DNA of 64,000 bases, from the NCBI RefSeq assembly GCF_900078195.1, contig NZ_FJVE01000006.1, positions 2,501 to 66,500 of the forward strand, given 5' to 3'. The stretch is from Clostridium sp. Marseille-P299 (GTDB lineage Bacteria > Bacillota > Clostridia > Lachnospirales > Lachnospiraceae). The stretch's first letter is position 1; every line of letters begins with the position of its first letter. Below the pieces are notes generated by a model. That model did not search any database. It saw nothing but the letters and a program-made list of their open reading frames with translations, and was not told the origin of the DNA. Shown one piece after another: positions 53,691 to 62,770 of the stretch. A program made the position numbers and the translations under genes.

Positions 53691-53787
53691 AAAACATCTC
53701 TTTTCAACGCTTTATTACTAACATATGATAAAAATATATTTTCGTGAATATAAATGAATAAGAATATAAATGATAGTCCTATCATTT

Positions 53788-53841
53788 AAAAAAGGACTAA
53801 CAATCATTCTACAAAGGTAAAATAATTGTTAGTCCCTTTTA
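53788..53841 (-). terminator. Terminator of the surface-glycan operon
   Basis: Minus strand: AAAAGGGACTAACAATTAT pairs imperfectly with ATGATTGTTAGTCCTTTT, loop about 18 bases, then TT. Ends the operon beginning at 60372. Confidence 0.85.
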
Positions 53842-53855
53842 AGGAAACTCTTTAT

Positions 53856-56312
53856 TTATTTTATTTTTATAATATAGGTAGGAGCTAATTGATTCTCATC
53901 ACTTGCTACTTCAAATACAACCTCACCTAATTCTCCTAAGACAGTTTCATTCATATTCACATACTTCTCACGTTCTAGTGCCCCAACATAAATATAAGAT
54001 ACATTATACTTTTCTAATAGTATTTTAGCGTCTTCTACATTTTGAGCGTTATAGATAGCATCAATATCATTTGCTCTCTCTTCGCAAATGGCTGGATATG
54101 CACCAGTCTCATCACTTCTCCATAACCATTCATGAGTTTTCCATCCCATAACCGTTGGTAGACCCGTAATAACTGATACACGTTGATAAAATGTATAACT
54201 ATCTCCTTGAGCTTCAAGTACTACCGGCATACCAGTAACATTTTCATTTAGCCACTTTGTTGCTAAATAATCATCCATGGATTCCTTTTCCATAAATGCA
54301 GATGCATCAAGAGTTTTATAATTCTCGCTTTTTGAAATATCACCATACCATGATTTTATTGCATTATTAGCATAACATACCGTAGATATAAATAAAATGC
54401 CTGCAATAACACCAATTACTCTGCGCTTTAAATTCTTAGATATCAATATATAGCGAACCATAATATAGGAAATACTCAAACCAAACATTATAAATGCTTG
54501 ATAAGTTAACTTAAACATAGTATTTGCTCTTTTGTAATCACCTGAATAAATATCTTGAACATAGATTACTTCAGGCATTAGAATCAAGCCTATTGCACAA
54601 AGTCCAATGGTCACCATAAATAAATCAGCAATCGGTAAGTTTTCTATAAATTGAAATAATTTATTTTTTTCAGGAACAAATGTTACTTTTCCATCTTCAT
54701 CAGCCACAGAATTTAAGTTTGACTTTTTCTTTCCATTGCTATCTAAACTTACACCTGTGATATATCCTTCTTTTGATAAATCACTCCATCGGTTCATGAT
54801 ATAAATAATAACTAGAATAATTGGCAATCCCCATAAGATAAGGAGCTGATAAATTGGTGTTCTTGCCACTGTTAAGCAAATCTTAGTTGAAATCTGATTA
54901 AAATTAAGTGTAAACGGTAAGGCTGTAAATTCTCCAATTGCAAAAACAACAACCGCATGTAATGCTGTAAGGATAATCGTTTTTTTCTTAAATTGATAAA
55001 GAACTGCATTTGAAAATAAAATAATTGCACCTGATACTACAAAATATATCGGAAAATCCCAGAAATTCGTAGTGCGGAATAAGCCTATAAAAAAGCCAAG
55101 TAAAAGTATAGTCGGATGGAATACTTCTTTTACCATAGACTCCATCGGGATTGTAATTCCCAACCTTAGTGAATCCATCTTATCTTTTCGATACATTAAA
55201 AATGCAAACAAAAGTGCTAATACAGTTAAGACAAAGATAATGTTAATTACATGAGCGTGTAAATCACCTAAAACAAAGGAATACACTGGAAACTCATGTA
55301 TTGTTTTATCAGTGGTCTCTGGGTTATAACCAATGTATCTTGTTGCATTTGGAAACCAATATGAAGTAGATTCAATTCCTTTCATTTTATTAATAAAAGG
55401 AACAATCCATTTATAAATTGGGTAATGTAAGTTACCAGCAAAGCATACTGCAGTCCCTGCTGTAAGTCCTGCTAAACTTGGAATGAAAGAACGGGATCCA
55501 TTCCCATAATACTCATCTTGTTGTTTACCTGTATTTCTCTTTCTTAATCGCAAATCCGAAACAAATACTTTCGCTACATTATAAACAATAGAATATGGGA
55601 GAACGAAACCAAAGGCAGCTAATGTCATCATCATTAAATTATAGCCATAGGAAACAAGTACACCTGACAATTTTGTCATATAAGTCGCCATATACTGTCC
55701 TACGTAATAATAATTAATTGAGTTGCCTGAGAACCATAAATCTTCTGGCGGCATATATTCCGCTCTCATCATAGTTGTCATAAACCCATAATCCATGAAT
55801 TTTTCAGTGCCATATGCTTCTGGTTTAAACCCTCTCATATAACACCATAATAAAAACAAGATTAAAAACATTGCTTCTGAAAGTAAAATAGCCAATAACT
55901 TATTATGACTAAAGTTATATTTAATCTTTAAACTACCTTCAGAATCTGGTGAGGTATGGCCCCATTGATATGCTAAAATAATCAAATTAAAAGCCAAGCA
56001 AATTCCAACGCAGATCCACGCATTCGTACTGGTAAAACGAAATAGCTTTAAAGAAGATAAAAACCATAACAACCAACCAGAGATTGCTAGGCCAATTGTT
56101 TTAGAAAATAGCCATCCACCATCATGAAATTTTTTAAATACAATCCCTGCCATTGGGTAAAATACAATTCCAAGTACCAATAAGGTGAACCACCATTGTG
56201 CAAATGGCTTGACATCCTCACCTAGAAGTTTATAGGCAATGTAAAATATTATTCCAAATAACAAGATAGATGCCACATATTTTATTATAGTAAATACTTG
56301 TTTCTCTTTCAT
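53856..56312 (-). CDS. DUF2298 family polytopic membrane protein
   Basis: An 818-residue protein with about 15 to 18 membrane segments and no known reaction. It matches the DUF2298 (YYY) family: FMTTMMRAEYMPPEDLWFSGNSINYYYVGQYMATYMTKLSG and YSFVLGDLHAHVINI. The YYYVGQY is the family signature. The C-terminal soluble domain has DYLATKWLNENVTGMPVVLEAQGDSYT, reminiscent of membrane glycosyltransferases. The frame opens at 56354, but ATG 56312 lies 9 bases after AAGGAG and is used. It is the last of four genes with a GT2, glf and another large membrane protein, so a glycan assembly role is likely. Confidence 0.85.
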   Translation of the reverse strand: MKEKQVFTIIKYVASILLFGIIFYIAYKLLGEDVKPFAQWWFTLLVLGIVFYPMAGIVFKKFHDGGWLFSKTIGLAISGWLLWFLSSLKLFRFTSTNAWICVGICLAFNLIILAYQWGHTSPDSEGSLKIKYNFSHNKLLAILLSEAMFLILFLLWCYMRGFKPEAYGTEKFMDYGFMTTMMRAEYMPPEDLWFSGNSINYYYVGQYMATYMTKLSGVLVSYGYNLMMMTLAAFGFVLPYSIVYNVAKVFVSDLRLRKRNTGKQQDEYYGNGSRSFIPSLAGLTAGTAVCFAGNLHYPIYKWIVPFINKMKGIESTSYWFPNATRYIGYNPETTDKTIHEFPVYSFVLGDLHAHVINIIFVLTVLALLFAFLMYRKDKMDSLRLGITIPMESMVKEVFHPTILLLGFFIGLFRTTNFWDFPIYFVVSGAIILFSNAVLYQFKKKTIILTALHAVVVFAIGEFTALPFTLNFNQISTKICLTVARTPIYQLLILWGLPIILVIIYIMNRWSDLSKEGYITGVSLDSNGKKKSNLNSVADEDGKVTFVPEKNKLFQFIENLPIADLFMVTIGLCAIGLILMPEVIYVQDIYSGDYKRANTMFKLTYQAFIMFGLSISYIMVRYILISKNLKRRVIGVIAGILFISTVCYANNAIKSWYGDISKSENYKTLDASAFMEKESMDDYLATKWLNENVTGMPVVLEAQGDSYTFYQRVSVITGLPTVMGWKTHEWLWRSDETGAYPAICEERANDIDAIYNAQNVEDAKILLEKYNVSYIYVGALEREKYVNMNETVLGELGEVVFEVASDENQLAPTYIIKIK

Positions 56313-56400
56313 TGTCTGTATCTCCTTAACTATTCTGTTCCTATAAAGCTGCATCTGCAGTTGTTCTTGCTTTGCTTGGTGCTTAATAATAAACTTAAAT

Positions 56401-57108
56401 CTACTTAATGCATCGATTGATTTCTCTAAAGTCTTTTATAGCCTGCTTTCCAATACGAAAAATCTTTTTCATGTTAATCGAATTAACGCCGCCTTGTCTA
56501 GGTCGAAACGTAATTGGAATATATTTAACAGGTAATTTCTTTTTCGCATAAATCACCGAAATAATAACATTGGATAAATTAAAATTTTCAGGAACTAACT
56601 TTAAATTTTCCTTCAATACATCTGCCTTCATTAAACGAAATGGAGTATTTCCATCTGTTATTGTTACATGAAAGCATATTTTACAAACATATTTTAATGT
56701 CTTTGTAACAAATACTCTTGAAAATCCATCCTGTCTACTTTTTCTATGGCCAATCACCATAGCATAGTTGTTTCTTTCCTGCCAAAATTGGTCAAATTCC
56801 TCTGGCAATGTTTGTCCATCGGAATCCGTTTGAAAAACAAAATCTGCACCCTGATTAATTGCGTAATTATAACCATATAATACAGTTGCACCATGTCCAC
56901 CATTCGGCTTTGTGATCGGCTCGAAATTTTTATACTTCTTTGCAAACTCTTTCATAATGGAATAGGTTTTATCCTTACTACCATCGTCTATAATAACAAG
57001 TTTACTTCCGCCACCAATTTTTTCAACGACGGGATACCAGTCTTTGATTACATTTTCTATGTTCTCTTCCTCATTATATGCAGGGATCACAATATATAAT
57101 TTATCCAT
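56401..57108 (-). CDS. Glycosyltransferase family 2 (DPM1/polyprenyl-phosphate type)
   Basis: Transfers a sugar from a nucleotide donor, probably to polyprenyl phosphate. The 235-residue catalytic domain has LYIVIPAYNEEENIENVI, VIIDDGSKDKT, the DxD-like FQTDSDGQTLPEE and IGHRKSRQDG followed by NTPFRLMK. There is no C-terminal membrane domain. In the operon it sits between glf and the DUF2298 protein, so its lipid-linked product may feed the large membrane proteins. Start has GGAGG upstream. Confidence 0.9.
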   Translation of the reverse strand: MDKLYIVIPAYNEEENIENVIKDWYPVVEKIGGGSKLVIIDDGSKDKTYSIMKEFAKKYKNFEPITKPNGGHGATVLYGYNYAINQGADFVFQTDSDGQTLPEEFDQFWQERNNYAMVIGHRKSRQDGFSRVFVTKTLKYVCKICFHVTITDGNTPFRLMKADVLKENLKLVPENFNLSNVIISVIYAKKKLPVKYIPITFRPRQGGVNSINMKKIFRIGKQAIKDFREINRCIK

Positions 57109-57149
57109 GGATTCTCCTCCAACTTTTTTCTTTTACCCCAAGAATTCTA

Positions 57150-58247
57150 TCAAACTTTATTTTTAATCTTATCAAACAAGCTTAAAGCACTATAAACGAC
57201 CGCATCCATATTGTAATAGCGATATTCTGCAAGGCGTCCTAAGAAATAAACATTCTCTTCCTTCTCCATATCATTTTTGTAAAGAGCAAACTGTTCTTTA
57301 CATTCCTTCGTTGGAAATGGATAATATGGCTCACCCTCTGAAGTTGGAAATTCCTTCATGATTGTAGTCTTTTTACAGTCTTGCCATGTTAATTTTTTAA
57401 ATTCTGTGATTCTTGTATAATCGTAGTCGTTTGGATAATTTACCACAGGAGCCTCTTGATAGCTTTCCACATCCTTGGTCTCAAAAACAAAATCTATACT
57501 ACGATATGCAAGTTTACCATATTTATAATCATAATAATAATCTGTAGGTCCAGTATAGATTAAAATTTCATAAGAGATATCCTTAATAACTTCTTTATAA
57601 TCAGTATTTAGCATAATTTTTATATGCTTATTGGCAACCATATTTTCACACATTTTTGTATATCCATGTTTTGGCATACCTTGGTATGGATCACTAAAAT
57701 ATCTTGTATCTCGGTTAGCGCGAACAGGAATACGACTAATTACAGATGTATCAATCTCACCCGGGTCTATACCCCATTGTTTCTTTGTATAATTTTCAAA
57801 GAATTTATGGTAAATATCTTCTCCAACTTTGCTAAGAACTACATCCTTACTTGTTTTAATTTCTTTTATATCGATTGCTTTTTTCTTTAAAAATTCCTCA
57901 ACCTCATCACAAGATAAATTCAAATTATAAAGCTTGTTAATGGTTTCCACTGTAATTGGCATAGGAATTAGATTTCCATCCACATAAGTTAGCACTCTGT
58001 GCCAAAAATCATTCCACTCAGTAAACTTGCTTAAATAAGAATAAACTTTTTTACTGTTCGTGTGGAAGATATGTGGTCCATAATTGTGAATTAAAATACC
58101 ATCTTCATTGTAAGAATCATAAACATTGCCCCCAATGTGATTTCTCTTTTCTATAACAAGAACATCCTCATTCAATTCATTTGCAACGCGTTCTGCAATG
58201 GTTAATCCTGCTAAACCTGCCCCAACTACTACATACTTAAACTTCAT
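57150..58247 (-). CDS. glf: UDP-galactopyranose mutase
   Basis: FAD enzyme that converts UDP-galactopyranose to UDP-galactofuranose for cell-surface galactan. The FAD-binding VVVGAGLAGLTIAERVANEL is at the N-terminus; also RNHIGGNVYD, HNYGPHIFHT, TKKQWGIDP, RANRDTRYFSDPYQGMPKHGYTKM and the C-terminal GRLAEYRYYNMDAV. Length 365 is standard. It shows that the operon makes a galactofuranose-containing polysaccharide. Follows the large membrane protein gene by 49 bases. Confidence 0.97.
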   Translation of the reverse strand: MKFKYVVVGAGLAGLTIAERVANELNEDVLVIEKRNHIGGNVYDSYNEDGILIHNYGPHIFHTNSKKVYSYLSKFTEWNDFWHRVLTYVDGNLIPMPITVETINKLYNLNLSCDEVEEFLKKKAIDIKEIKTSKDVVLSKVGEDIYHKFFENYTKKQWGIDPGEIDTSVISRIPVRANRDTRYFSDPYQGMPKHGYTKMCENMVANKHIKIMLNTDYKEVIKDISYEILIYTGPTDYYYDYKYGKLAYRSIDFVFETKDVESYQEAPVVNYPNDYDYTRITEFKKLTWQDCKKTTIMKEFPTSEGEPYYPFPTKECKEQFALYKNDMEKEENVYFLGRLAEYRYYNMDAVVYSALSLFDKIKNKV

Positions 58248-58296
58248 ACCATACCTTCCTTTCCTTTTCGCCTAATTTATTTATTATTAATTTTGA

Positions 58297-60372
58297 TTAC
58301 CTTACCAATAAATTTGTATCATAAATTACAGTATTGGACCCGTTATCATTATAAAAATAGACAGCCTGATATGTGTCTGAAATAACTTCCTCATTCACAA
58401 TATAAGAGGTAGAATTTCTAACATCATTATCTACAACAATAAAGCGTATATTATTCTCTTTTATTAGCTTATCTAACATTGTGCTACTTGTGGCTTCATA
58501 CATCTTTGTTACAAGGGCATCACGTGAAGCTGTGTCATATCCTGCTGACCATGAAAAATATTGCCACCCTTCAAATAACATCGCACCACCAAGTACAATA
58601 TTATTTAACACAATATTATTGGTTAAAAATATATCCTTAGAAGTTGCATTCTCCTTAATCCATTCTGTAAGTGGATCATGTAAATCATACTGTACACAGT
58701 TTTTATTTTTCTTTAAAACCATCGTATAATCATAAACACCTGTAGCCGTTAAGAAAACAACCATAACAATACAAGTAATTCGGTACCATATATTACGAAC
58801 AGAAATTAGTTTATCAATTACTATAGCTGCAAATATATTGATTAACATAACAGATATCATAATATACTTATGGTTTACTGTTACATCGGAGGTTAATGAA
58901 ACCGTAAATGCGAAAAATAACGGGAATGAAAATGCAATTAAGATATATTTTTTTACTCCTTTTACAAGTAAAAATGCTACAATTAATACATAAGGTAAAA
59001 TTCCAAGCAATCGAAATAGATAATCCATCGTTCCCAAAAACGTTTTATTTTCAGCAATAAAGCCAAATAAAATTGTTGGTGAAACTGCAGATCCATTCAC
59101 AAATAATGCCGATTGAAGCATGGATAAACTCACCGTAACTACTGCCATGATTAAAAATTCTAACCTTCGATCTGCAGCGATAGCAAGTGCAAATAAAATA
59201 AGCAATGCAGCTATTGTAGAAGCTCCATTCCAAAAGGTAAGTGCACCTAGTAAAACACCGCTACATATTGCTAGTCTAAGATCTTTTACATACCAACCTT
59301 TTACGGAAAATAGGCTCTCCTTAACAAAGATCTCTACATCAGAAAGTGTGTCTTCTATGAAAGAAGTTGATTTAACCTTCGTAATTTCTTTTTTTTCTGC
59401 AATTATGCTACGTATTCTTTCCGTCATTTCAAATAAATGCGGCATAAATTGTATAATTATTAATAATAAGATTGCAATTGAAAAGGCAAAATGTCTTTGA
59501 TTGCAATACACATTCAAATTCCAAAGTCCCCAATCTTCGTGAGTCGAGTAACTTATAAATTCGGTATTATCCTTTAATGCTTTTAAAATATTAGTTCCTT
59601 CTGGTTGTTCTGCCATAAATTTAAAAAGACTATTGGAACTTCGAAACACAAAAAAGAGACAAGTAAGATAACCAACCACTTTTTTAGCTGTTAACTTATA
59701 CGCAAATACATAAAGCAAGGAAACTACACTAACAAATCCAAGAGCACTTGGTATATTAAAGGCATTATCAATTCTCATACCTAGAAATTCTAAATTCCCT
59801 ACTAAAAATTGAAACATAAAGTGATATTTCACATCTTCCCCTGCAAAAAATGGATATTGCGTTGGAAAATTATTTCCATAAGAAAAAGAACGTATCATTC
59901 CAAGGTGTGGTGAAAAATCACTAAATACCGTATATCCAACATAAAGTGTCTCACCTTTTACGTAAAAGGTTTTCCACATTAAGGTATAAGCTAAGATACA
60001 TATAGCTACGATTACTATCTTTTCAAATGTAGTAACTTTGCTATATATGATGTGTTCTGCTTTGATCACCTTTTGATTCATCTTATAACAAAGAATGAAG
60101 GATAGTATTGCAAACAATGGCATTATAATTGCATTGGCGTAAGCAAGTGGATGCGCTTTCCCTTGAAATATATATGCTAACAAATATACACACCATGTTT
60201 GTATGATGGTACCAATTAAAAAATAAGCTGGAAGTAATATAAAATAAGGATGTAGATTTATTTCTTTATTTCCATAACTATACATTCCCATTTTCTTTAG
60301 TCTAGGAAATGCATAGGAACATATTACATAACCTGATAAAACGCTAATAATTAGATATAATAATGCAATCAA
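58297..60372 (-). CDS. Large polytopic membrane protein, possible glycosyltransferase
   Basis: A 691-residue protein with about 12 to 14 membrane segments. I do not recognise a precise family. Features: a first-loop VFSDFSPHLGMIRSFSYGNNFPTQYPFFAGEDVKYHFMF, which resembles the acidic first loop of GT-C type membrane glycosyltransferases, and a C-terminal soluble part with PLTEWIKENATSKDIFLTNN as in other such enzymes. It is the first gene of the operon with glf, GT2 and the DUF2298 protein. A role using lipid-linked sugar is therefore plausible, but not shown. Its similarity to the DUF2298 partner in the loop and tail deserves comparison. Confidence 0.75.
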   Translation of the reverse strand: MIALLYLIISVLSGYVICSYAFPRLKKMGMYSYGNKEINLHPYFILLPAYFLIGTIIQTWCVYLLAYIFQGKAHPLAYANAIIMPLFAILSFILCYKMNQKVIKAEHIIYSKVTTFEKIVIVAICILAYTLMWKTFYVKGETLYVGYTVFSDFSPHLGMIRSFSYGNNFPTQYPFFAGEDVKYHFMFQFLVGNLEFLGMRIDNAFNIPSALGFVSVVSLLYVFAYKLTAKKVVGYLTCLFFVFRSSNSLFKFMAEQPEGTNILKALKDNTEFISYSTHEDWGLWNLNVYCNQRHFAFSIAILLLIIIQFMPHLFEMTERIRSIIAEKKEITKVKSTSFIEDTLSDVEIFVKESLFSVKGWYVKDLRLAICSGVLLGALTFWNGASTIAALLILFALAIAADRRLEFLIMAVVTVSLSMLQSALFVNGSAVSPTILFGFIAENKTFLGTMDYLFRLLGILPYVLIVAFLLVKGVKKYILIAFSFPLFFAFTVSLTSDVTVNHKYIMISVMLINIFAAIVIDKLISVRNIWYRITCIVMVVFLTATGVYDYTMVLKKNKNCVQYDLHDPLTEWIKENATSKDIFLTNNIVLNNIVLGGAMLFEGWQYFSWSAGYDTASRDALVTKMYEATSSTMLDKLIKENNIRFIVVDNDVRNSTSYIVNEEVISDTYQAVYFYNDNGSNTVIYDTNLLVR

Positions 60373-60559
60373 ACAGTTTTTCCTCCTTTATTTAATTGAA
60401 TAAGGATTGAATGTCTGTCCCACAATTTTCGTAAACTGTTTTATTCTACAACACTGTCAGTTCCATTGACGACTTTAGATAGGACTTTTGCATAAGCAAT
60501 TGCCCTTTAACTTCTATATTATACTATATATTGCATAATAATTAAAGGTCAAATTGATA

Positions 60560-62596
60560 TTAAAGAGTCCCTCCATTAAAACTATTCATTTTATTTCTTA
60601 AGGATGGAGAAGCCTCAATTACTTCTAAGTATTCCTCCATGGTTAAACTTTTTGCGGCATCATTGGCATTTTTTAAAACATTAGCATCTGTATAAATATC
60701 CCCTAATTTAAATTCCAAATCACCACTTTGTCGAATTCCAAACATATCCCCAGGACCTCTTAGCTTTAAGTCTTCTGAAGCAATAAAAAATCCATCGTTT
60801 GATTTATTTAGTATCTCTAATCTTTCTCTAGTTTCTTGTTTGCTAGACCCACTAACCAAAATACAATAGGACTGATGAGCACCACGCCCTACTCTTCCTC
60901 GTAGCTGGTGTAACTGAGCAAGACCAAAACGTTCTGCATTCTCTATCATCATAACCGTGGCATTTGGTACATTGACACCAACTTCAACAACCGTAGTTGA
61001 AACTAATACTTGTATATTTCCAGCTGCAAACTCTTCCATAATTGCATCTTTTTCTTTTGGCTTCATTTTACCATGCAAATAGGCTACGTTTGTTCCAAAG
61101 CGTAAGGCTTCTTTTAATTTTTCAGTATATTCCAAAACATTTTCTGCTTCCATAGTTTCACTCTCTTCCACCATTGGGCAGATAACGTATGCCTGTCTTC
61201 CCTCTGCAACTTGCTTATCAATAAATCGGTAAGCTGTTGGACGGTAACCGGTATCCACAACACAGTTTTTAATTGGAAGCCTGTTTGCTGGCATTTCATT
61301 TAATACCGAAATATCAAGGTCCCCATAAAGAATCATTGCTAAAGTTCTTGGGATTGGCGTTGCACTCATAACTAACACATGGGGTGAATACCCTTTCATG
61401 GATAAGTTTTCCCTCTGTTTTACACCAAAACGATGTTGTTCATCTGTAATTACAAGGGCTAATTTATCATAATTTACTTTTTCTTGTATTAACGCATGCG
61501 TCCCAACAATGACATCCGTTTCATGATTGTTTATTTCTTCGTATGCTCTTCTTTTTTCAGCCGCCGTCATAGAACCTACCAAAAGTTTTATCCGAATTCC
61601 ATGTTCAGACAAGTTTTCTACTAAAGATTCATAATGCTGTTTTGCTAAAACTTCTGTCGGAACCATCAAGCAACCTTGATAACCATTAATCGCAACTAAA
61701 TAAAGCGCTAAAACAGCCAATATTGTTTTACCAGAACCAACATCTCCTTGTACCAAACGATTCATTGTATATTTTCCCGATAAATCTTTAAAAATCTCAT
61801 TTAAAACATTCTTTTGTGCACCAGTCAACTCATATGGTAACTTCTCTATTATTCCCCTACACTGTGAAGAATTTTCAATTACAAACGAATTTAATGTTTG
61901 AACTTTATTTTCTTTTAAATGTCTTAATATTAAGGTAAAATTAAAGAACTCTTCAAAGACAAGTCGTTTTCTGGCTTCCATCATTGTTTCTTTGCTCTTA
62001 GGAAAATGTATTTCCCTAATTGCAAGCTTTCTCTGAATCAAATCATATTCTTTCCTAACTCTCTTTGGTATGTATTCCTCATCCTCTAGTGTATGTGTCA
62101 ATGCAAAGTCTACAGCCTTTGATATCGCATGATTGCTTAGCCCATCCGTTAACGAATAAATTGGTTGCATTACATTTAATAATTTTCGGTACTCCTCTTG
62201 TTTATATATCTTGGGTTGTTGGATGATTAATGCGCCATTCTTCCTAACAACCTTTCCTCGAAAAATAAATCGATTTCCGAGGCGTAATGTATTTTTTAAA
62301 AAAGCTTGATTAAACCAGGTCAAAGATAACATACCGGATGGATCTTTGACTCTGCAACTAATGATTTGTAAATTCTTAATCTTTTTTATCTCAACAATTG
62401 TTGCAACACTTGCTTCAATGGCAACAATTGAGCCCTCACTAATACTTGCAATCGGTACAGGTTGCTCATAAACATCATAGCCCCTAGGATAATGTTCTAT
62501 TAAATCACATACAGAATAAATACCAAGCTTGGCAAAATTTTGTGCTGTCTTCTCACCAATTCCCTTTATCGTACTGATATGATCCGTCCATTTCAT
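60560..62596 (-). CDS. recG: ATP-dependent DNA helicase RecG
   Basis: Branch-migrating helicase that rescues stalled replication forks. N-terminal wedge with ISTIKGIGEKTAQNFAKLGI and OB-fold region; helicase motifs are RLVQGDVGSGKT (Walker A), VIVGTHALIQ, ITDEQHRFG (DExH) and SATPIPRTLA, then STTVVEVGVNVPNA, RFGLAQLHQLRGRVGRG. The C-terminal GPGDMFGIRQSG is diagnostic for RecG. The frame opens at 62614; ATG 62596 is used because AAAGAGG lies 8 bases upstream. Length 678 is typical. It follows a YloV-like gene as in B. subtilis yloV-recG. Confidence 0.97.
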   Translation of the reverse strand: MKWTDHISTIKGIGEKTAQNFAKLGIYSVCDLIEHYPRGYDVYEQPVPIASISEGSIVAIEASVATIVEIKKIKNLQIISCRVKDPSGMLSLTWFNQAFLKNTLRLGNRFIFRGKVVRKNGALIIQQPKIYKQEEYRKLLNVMQPIYSLTDGLSNHAISKAVDFALTHTLEDEEYIPKRVRKEYDLIQRKLAIREIHFPKSKETMMEARKRLVFEEFFNFTLILRHLKENKVQTLNSFVIENSSQCRGIIEKLPYELTGAQKNVLNEIFKDLSGKYTMNRLVQGDVGSGKTILAVLALYLVAINGYQGCLMVPTEVLAKQHYESLVENLSEHGIRIKLLVGSMTAAEKRRAYEEINNHETDVIVGTHALIQEKVNYDKLALVITDEQHRFGVKQRENLSMKGYSPHVLVMSATPIPRTLAMILYGDLDISVLNEMPANRLPIKNCVVDTGYRPTAYRFIDKQVAEGRQAYVICPMVEESETMEAENVLEYTEKLKEALRFGTNVAYLHGKMKPKEKDAIMEEFAAGNIQVLVSTTVVEVGVNVPNATVMMIENAERFGLAQLHQLRGRVGRGAHQSYCILVSGSSKQETRERLEILNKSNDGFFIASEDLKLRGPGDMFGIRQSGDLEFKLGDIYTDANVLKNANDAAKSLTMEEYLEVIEASPSLRNKMNSFNGGTL

Positions 62597-62721
62597 GCTT
62601 TGTACCTCTTTCATTTATCTTCTTACTAATTTCTTGTTACTTTTAGACATTGTACCATATTTTAATGTGGTTTTGAACGTAAGAAAAATTACTTTTCCTT
62701 TAAAACTTTTATAATTTCGAA

Positions 62722-62758
62722 AGAAAAAGCGGTTTTGATCCGAAAATCAAAACCGCTT
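62722..62758 (-). terminator. Terminator between the yloV-like gene and recG
   Basis: Minus strand: AAGCGGTTTTGAT, 5-base loop, ATCAAAACCGCTT, then TTTCTTT. A perfect 13-bp stem. Confidence 0.85.
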
Positions 62759-62770
62759 CTTCAAAATTCT

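Noticed and set aside
52394..53692. 432-residue plus-strand frame opposite the coiled-coil gene
   Set aside because: Antisense of a Glu/Arg repeat gives a Phe/Ser/Leu-rich low-complexity frame; the minus-strand gene has a real domain (DUF4397) and a terminator.
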